10,987 nt of DNA from Sporomusaceae bacterium UBA1887 (lineage in GTDB: Bacteria > Bacillota > Negativicutes > Sporomusales > DSM-15969): NCBI GenBank assembly GCA_002337925.1, contig DDHB01000054.1, positions 1-10,987 on the forward strand, given 5' to 3'. This document shows positions 7,358 through 10,987 of this stretch, piece after piece. The notes beneath the pieces were generated by a model. It had not been told where the DNA came from and made no database searches. It saw nothing but the letters and a program-made list of their open reading frames with translations. Each line of letters opens with the position of its first letter. The first letter of the stretch is position 1. The translations under genes and the position numbers were made by a program.

Positions 7358-8422
7358 TTGCGTCAATCCCGGAAATTAGACCATATACATCAAACATTAC
7401 AATTGGCTGACGGACCTGGTACGACCGGTTTTGCCGATATTACACTCATTCACAATAGTCTGCCTAATATTGCATGGGAGGATATTACGCTTGCCACCTC
7501 CTTGGCTGACTTGCCCCTTACTCACCCTGTTATAATTAATGCAATTACCGGTGGAGCGGTAGATGTGACTGCGGTTAACTGCAAGCTGGCTCAGTTTGCT
7601 AAAATAACCGGATCGGCAATGGCAGTAGGTTCTCAGTATTCCGCTTTAGAAAACAGCACGGTTTGGGAATCCTATCAAATCGTCAGGCGCGAAAACCCTG
7701 ATGGAATCATCATTGCTAATCTGGGTGCCCATGCCAGCAGCGAGCAAGCCCGCATTGCCGTTGATATGATTGGTGCTGATGCCATTCAAATTCATTTAAA
7801 TGCTGCTCAGGAAATTATAATGGAAGAAGGAGACCGTGATTTTCGCGGTTATCTGGATAATATTGCCCGGATTGTCAGTGAAGTTCATGTACCAGTATTT
7901 GTCAAAGAAGTTGGTTGTGGTATCGCCAGGGAAGCTGCAGCAGATCTTGCTGATACCGGAATTAGAGCAATTGATGTAGGTGGTATGGGCGGGACTAACT
8001 TTCTGGCAATTGAAGCAGCCCGCAGTCAGGCTCAGTTGGCGGATGAATTGCTGGGGTGGGGAATACCAACAACGATAAGTGCATTAGAAGTACTATCTAT
8101 TCTTCCGTCATCTGTCCAACTGATTGTATCAGGAGGAGTTCGTACTCCGCTGGATATGATAAAATCCATGGCTTTTGGTGGCAGCGCGGTAGCGATGGCT
8201 GCTCCTATCTTACGTATTATTAGTGAACACGGAGTCGCACATGCTGCTGAATGGTTTGATGAATTTCTTCACACCGGCAGGCGTTACATGATGTTAGTTG
8301 GTGCGAAAGAAACGAAGGATTTACTGACGGTGCCTTTCCAGGTTACCGGCTTAAGCCGTGAATGGCTTATGAATCGAAGAATTGATACAACACAATATGC
8401 GACTCGCAAAAAGCATGGTTGA
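7358..8422 (+). CDS. fni: Isopentenyl-diphosphate delta-isomerase, type 2 (FMN-dependent)
   Basis: Interconverts IPP and DMAPP in the cytoplasm with reduced FMN and magnesium, NAD(P)H serving to reduce the flavin. From the TTG at 7358 the protein has 354 residues and begins MRQSRKLDHIHQTLQL, matching the family RK-DHI N-terminus; the 22 residues available upstream overlap ispH and have no family likeness. Visible motifs are HNSLP at 32-36, NAITGG at 61-66 (flavin binding), VGSQYSAL, HLNAAQE at 146-152 with Q151 and E152 at the substrate and metal site, KEVGCGIA, and the VGGMGGTNF and SGGVRTPLDM phosphate-binding loops of the TIM barrel. Placement right after ispH fits: IspH makes an IPP/DMAPP mixture and this enzyme adjusts the ratio. 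Its last codons form one arm of a terminator. Confidence 0.95.
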   Translation: MRQSRKLDHIHQTLQLADGPGTTGFADITLIHNSLPNIAWEDITLATSLADLPLTHPVIINAITGGAVDVTAVNCKLAQFAKITGSAMAVGSQYSALENSTVWESYQIVRRENPDGIIIANLGAHASSEQARIAVDMIGADAIQIHLNAAQEIIMEEGDRDFRGYLDNIARIVSEVHVPVFVKEVGCGIAREAAADLADTGIRAIDVGGMGGTNFLAIEAARSQAQLADELLGWGIPTTISALEVLSILPSSVQLIVSGGVRTPLDMIKSMAFGGSAVAMAAPILRIISEHGVAHAAEWFDEFLHTGRRYMMLVGAKETKDLLTVPFQVTGLSREWLMNRRIDTTQYATRKKHG

Positions 8423-8448
8423 ACAACCATGCTTTTTGCATTATTTTT
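8406..8448 (+). terminator. Rho-independent terminator overlapping the end of fni
   Basis: A perfect fifteen-pair hairpin (8406-8420 with 8425-8439, loop GAAC) is followed by TTATTTTT. The left arm is the final Arg-Lys-Lys-His-Gly coding stretch and the TGA stop (8420-8422) runs into the loop. The inner nine pairs (AGCATGGTT/AACCATGCT) followed by TTTTT form the conventional terminator core. Confidence 0.92.
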
Positions 8449-8512
8449 GTTTCTCAGGGCAAGATAAACCAAGAAAGGTAGCAACCTAACGAATTTAAGA
8501 GGTGACAATCTT

Positions 8513-9265
8513 ATGAGTATGCCGGTGGGAATGATTGTTTTATTAGTAGTAGGTGTACTAGTTTATTTTGGTATTGCCCAGCGTATTTTAGACAGAATGC
8601 GATTAACAGACAAACAAGCCTTGCTTTTCATTGCCGCTATTGTTGTGGGGAGTTTTGTTGACATTCCGCTCATGAGCAGCCCGGTGGAAGTAAGTATTAA
8701 TGTAGGCGGTGCGCTATTACCCGTACTGTTGTCACTTTGGCTGATTGCTAAAGCCGATGAAACAGCAGAACGTGTCCGGGCAATTTTGGCGGCTGTTTTG
8801 GTAGCTGCAGCCGTATGGCTGGGCTCGCGTTATCTGCCTTATGAGCCGGAAAATATGTTTTTAGATCCTAAGCTGCTTTATGGATTATCTGCAGGCTTAA
8901 TTGCCTACTTGGCGGGACGTTCTCGTCGCAGTGCTTTTATTGGTGGCGTATTGGGTATTGTACTCAGTGATATTGTTCATATGATCACGTTAATGAATGC
9001 CGGAATTCCCGGACGAACCGATATTGGTGGAGCTGGTGCTTTTGATGTCGTAATCATTGCCGGTATTGTTGCGGTTATGATTGCCGAATTAGTGGGCGAA
9101 ACAAGAGAAAAGCTGCAAGGTGGGCCAGTGCTCGGTCCTAACCGCCCGGAAGGCTTATACGAGTTTAGTGAAGAATTAGCAGAAAATCGCAAGCAAAAAA
9201 CCTCTTCTAACAGCGAAAGTGAGCTCGAAAAGGCTGCGAAAAGCAAAGGTGAAAAAAATGAATAA
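8513..9265 (+). CDS. DUF1614 family multi-pass membrane protein
   Basis: A 250-residue integral membrane protein of the uncharacterised DUF1614 family. The ATG follows AGAGGTGA (8498-8505) at about seven bases. I count roughly seven hydrophobic segments: about 6-22, 36-54, 61-79, 88-104, 118-132, 140-160 and 172-193. A hydrophilic, charged C-terminal tail follows from about residue 195 (many Glu, Lys and Ser). Conserved-looking polar sites inside the membrane part include SFVDIPLMSSP and LGIVLSDIVHMI, plus a GIPGRTDIGGAGAFDV loop before the last helix. The family is found mainly in spore-forming Firmicutes and archaea; no biochemical role is known to me. The stop overlaps the spoIIP start by eight bases, and the fni terminator lies upstream, so this gene probably heads the sporulation operon. 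No clear promoter can be read in the 65 bases before its start. Family call is from recognition of the sequence pattern. Confidence 0.82.
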   Translation: MSMPVGMIVLLVVGVLVYFGIAQRILDRMRLTDKQALLFIAAIVVGSFVDIPLMSSPVEVSINVGGALLPVLLSLWLIAKADETAERVRAILAAVLVAAAVWLGSRYLPYEPENMFLDPKLLYGLSAGLIAYLAGRSRRSAFIGGVLGIVLSDIVHMITLMNAGIPGRTDIGGAGAFDVVIIAGIVAVMIAELVGETREKLQGGPVLGPNRPEGLYEFSEELAENRKQKTSSNSESELEKAAKSKGEKNE

Positions 9266-10433
9266 GCGCATAGTAGTCGCTCTTTTATTAACTGTTTTGT
9301 TCAGTCTTTTTGCAGGCGCTGCTTGTGCGCAAGAACAAAATGACGGCAAATATTTTACGATAGTCGATGAAAATGGTGTAACTGTTTATATAACCGGCTG
9401 GAGTGTAAGAGTAGGTGATCAATTTCTTACAGATAAAAACATCCGGTATGAAGTGACATCCATTGAGGGCGATATTGCTCATGCTAAAAAAATCGGTGAA
9501 GTCAATTTAAGCCAATATCTACCACCCAGTGAAAGTGAGCCGGGACTATTCTCAGGATTACTCAAGACGCGAGTAGCAAAAGCGCAAGGAGGAAAAGTCG
9601 CGGTCTATCATACACACTCTGATGAATCGTATGTTCCTAGTGATGGTAAAGAAAGTATCCTTGGTGCCGGGGGCATCTATAAAGTAGGCAATGCCTTTAC
9701 TACGGCGCTTCAGTCAAAAGGATTGGAAGTTATCCACTCGCAGGCCAAGCATGATCCCCATGACGATATGGCTTATGAGCGGTCCCGGAGAACCGTTGTT
9801 GACTTATTAAAACAGCAGCCGGCAGCGATTTTTGATGTCCATCGTGATGCCGTGCCGCCGCAGGTATATAAAGGGACTGTTAACGGTCAAGATGTATCAA
9901 AGGTCCAACTGGTCGTAGGAAAATACGGCCCAACAGGCAAGCAAATTGAAGATTATGCCTTGCAGATCAAAGCTGCCTCAGATAAGCAGCATCCAGGCCT
10001 GGTAAAAGGAATCTTTTTTGCCAAGGGCGGTGATTATAACCAGGACTTACATCCGCGGTCTATGCTGCTGGAGGTAGGGGCTCATACGAATGACCGGGCT
10101 TCAGCAGAGCGGGGTGTGGCATTATTTGCAGATGTAATTCATACTGTATTGGGAACAAGTTCTGCGGCACCGACCGCACAAAATGGTGCAGCTGATGTAG
10201 GTACTGCAGCTACGGGTCCATCAGGCGCTACAAAATCTATTGGCTGGATTGTGGGCTTGCTGGTAGTAGGTGTTGCGGCCTTTATGTTCTTAAGCACGGG
10301 AAGTCTAAAAGAAGCGGGAGCTAAAATTAAACAATTTACGTCTACCGAATTTGCAAACTTCCTTGCTCCGAAAAAACGACAGTCTGATGAAGAAAAGTCA
10401 AAAGATACGAAAAAACGCGAAGATCAAGAATAA
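9258..10433 (+). CDS. spoIIP: Stage II sporulation protein P (SpoIIP), peptidoglycan hydrolase
   Basis: SpoIIP works with SpoIID and SpoIIM in the engulfment machinery, cutting peptidoglycan (amidase and endopeptidase activity) as the mother-cell membrane moves round the forespore. The ATG at 9258 overlaps the DUF1614 stop, with AAAGGTG just upstream. Residues 1-24 look like a signal peptide or anchor, with a possible cleavage site A-C-A before Q25. A linker to about residue 110 is followed by the catalytic domain: VYHTHSDESYVPSDG with H118, H120 and E123; FDVHRDA with H195; and LLEVGAHTND with E272 and H276. These fit the family zinc-dependent hydrolase site. A second hydrophobic helix lies at about 327-347 (SIGWIVGLLVVGVAAFMFLS), with a basic and acidic tail to residue 391. 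B. subtilis SpoIIP (401 residues) has only the N-terminal anchor as far as I know, so this topology is notable. Expression in the mother cell is inferred. Confidence 0.93.
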   Translation: MNKRIVVALLLTVLFSLFAGAACAQEQNDGKYFTIVDENGVTVYITGWSVRVGDQFLTDKNIRYEVTSIEGDIAHAKKIGEVNLSQYLPPSESEPGLFSGLLKTRVAKAQGGKVAVYHTHSDESYVPSDGKESILGAGGIYKVGNAFTTALQSKGLEVIHSQAKHDPHDDMAYERSRRTVVDLLKQQPAAIFDVHRDAVPPQVYKGTVNGQDVSKVQLVVGKYGPTGKQIEDYALQIKAASDKQHPGLVKGIFFAKGGDYNQDLHPRSMLLEVGAHTNDRASAERGVALFADVIHTVLGTSSAAPTAQNGAADVGTAATGPSGATKSIGWIVGLLVVGVAAFMFLSTGSLKEAGAKIKQFTSTEFANFLAPKKRQSDEEKSKDTKKREDQE

Positions 10434-10434
10434 C

Positions 10435-10836
10435 GTGATTATTGTATATCAAGGCAGACGAGGCCATCTACCGTTTGCAGCCTGTCAGATGCATCTGAAT
10501 CAGCAGATTGGATCAAGGCACGATTTGTATGCAAAAGGTGTGCCAGTGCCGTTATCTGTCGTCGGAATTGATCCTGACGGAAATACAGTATGTTCACTCG
10601 CGTGTGGTAAGCATAGCGATATTTATAGTCGGGCTATTGAAGGTATGGCGGAAATATTTGATTTAGATGTGGAGTTAATTAATGTCGATCAATCCCTAGA
10701 GCGTAATTACTCTGCAGGCAGCAACTACCTTAAACATATGGCGGTACGTTTTTGCCCGCAGCTGTGCAAAGACGAATGGGTAAAGGAAGAACTGCGCTCA
10801 GTTGTCAAACTCAATATCACCGGTGATGGGAGATGA
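10435..10836 (+). CDS. DUF3189 family protein, divergent copy
   Basis: A 133-residue cytoplasmic protein with no signal or membrane segment. It begins IIVYQGRRGHLPFAACQMHL, which lines up with the start of the next gene (NIVYYCFAGAHASVVASAIH): both share I-V-Y, a G-H pair and an A-x-x-x-H. Later VVGIDPDGNTVCSLACG and an acidic helix-rich C-terminal half fit the DUF3189 pattern. Several cysteines (VCSLACG; RFCPQLC) may be structural or metal-binding. The GTG start lies one base after the spoIIP stop (TAACGTG) and has no strong ribosome binding site, so re-initiation by terminating ribosomes is likely. An alternative ATG at 10387 would give 149 residues with a lysine-rich N-terminus overlapping spoIIP by 47 bases. 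The family is linked to spore formers; its function is unknown. Confidence 0.75.
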   Translation: MIIVYQGRRGHLPFAACQMHLNQQIGSRHDLYAKGVPVPLSVVGIDPDGNTVCSLACGKHSDIYSRAIEGMAEIFDLDVELINVDQSLERNYSAGSNYLKHMAVRFCPQLCKDEWVKEELRSVVKLNITGDGR

Positions 10837-10839
10837 GGC

Positions 10840-10987
10840 ATGAATATTGTCTATTATTGCTTCGCAGGTGCGCATGCTTCAGTAGTGGCGTCTGCTATCC
10901 ATTGTGGTATATTGCCCTCTGACCGGGTGCCAACTTCAGCCGAGTTTCTAAGCATGCCTTATTATGATAGGACATCTCCTGCGTTAA
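10840..10987 (+). CDS. DUF3189 family protein, second copy (3' truncated by window)
   Basis: The ATG lies three bases after the previous stop, with GGGAG (10828-10832) seven bases upstream. The frame stays open to the window edge, giving 49 residues. The visible N-terminus (NIVYYCFAGAHASVVASAIH, then CGILPSDRVPTSAEFLSMPYYD) is the typical DUF3189 start: a short strand, a Gly/Ala-rich loop with histidine, a helix ending in a conserved H, then the ILP-DR-PT-EFL-PYYD region. This copy keeps the linker region that the preceding gene appears to have shortened or replaced. Function is unknown; its position suggests it is the fourth gene of the spoIIP unit. Confidence 0.82.
   Translation, partial: MNIVYYCFAGAHASVVASAIHCGILPSDRVPTSAEFLSMPYYDRTSPAL

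Noticed and set aside
9219..9257. N-terminally extended SpoIIP starting at 9219
   Set aside because: It would place thirteen mostly basic residues before a clear signal peptide; the ATG at 9258 has its own ribosome binding site.
9258..9332. Lipoprotein signal at the SpoIIP N-terminus (cysteine at residue 23)
   Set aside because: The residues before the cysteine (G-A-A) lack the Leu/Val/Ile at -3 of a lipobox; a signal peptidase I site ACA before Q25 fits better.
62..9482. Many minus-strand open frames of 60-140 codons, including one at 6402-6824
   Set aside because: All lie opposite well-supported plus-strand genes, have no ribosome binding sites or recognisable domains, and read as compositional shadows of those genes.
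1..10987. Search for CRISPR arrays, tRNA or rRNA genes, transposases, phage or defence genes
   Set aside because: No regularly spaced repeats, cloverleaf-like segments, or such protein motifs were seen; no gene-free stretch exceeds about 185 bases.

Overview
The window is a single-strand (+) stretch of bacterial chromosome with moderate GC and short intergenic gaps. It probably comes from a spore-forming member of the Firmicutes/Bacillota, most likely class Negativicutes (Sporomusa/Pelosinus-like). The support is a sporulation gene (SpoIIP), DUF3189 and DUF1614 proteins of spore formers, an IspH-ribosomal-S1 fusion typical of Clostridia and Negativicutes, and the order cmk-plsC-ispH. The taxonomic call is inference from gene content; no rRNA is present.

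Layout. (1) 1-841: the 3' end of a BaiN/HI0933-family flavoprotein, then an unrecognised small membrane-anchored protein. (2) 922-3239: aroF (DAHP synthase), cmk (cytidylate kinase) and plsC (1-acyl-glycerol-3-phosphate acyltransferase), closely spaced and probably cotranscribed, ending at a strong intrinsic terminator (3261-3294). (3) 3299-5306: a monocistronic cstA transporter unit with a candidate sigma-A promoter in front and its own terminator behind. It splits the plsC and ispH neighbours. (4) 5377-8448: ispH fused to four S1 RNA-binding domains, then fni (type 2 IPP isomerase) with a ribosome binding site in the ispH stop region. The two-gene unit ends in a terminator whose left arm is the end of the fni coding sequence. 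(5) 8513-10987: a probable sporulation operon of a DUF1614 membrane protein, spoIIP, and two adjacent DUF3189 proteins, the second cut by the window edge. Junctions are overlapping or nearly so, which suggests translational coupling.

How the genes work together. IspH makes IPP and DMAPP at the end of the MEP pathway, and Fni interconverts them. SpoIIP degrades septal and peptidoglycan material during engulfment; the DUF1614 and DUF3189 partners are functionally uncharacterised but co-occur with it here. AroF, Cmk and PlsC are core metabolism (aromatic amino acids, CMP/dCMP phosphorylation, phosphatidic acid synthesis).

Most of the window is ordinary core genome. I see no CRISPR array, tRNA, rRNA, insertion sequence, phage gene or defence system. 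The least explained parts are the 169-residue anchored protein (332-841), the DUF1614-SpoIIP-DUF3189-DUF3189 cluster, and the unusual two-ended membrane topology of SpoIIP. Start codons were re-assigned from ribosome binding sites for plsC, cstA, ispH, fni, spoIIP and the first DUF3189 gene.
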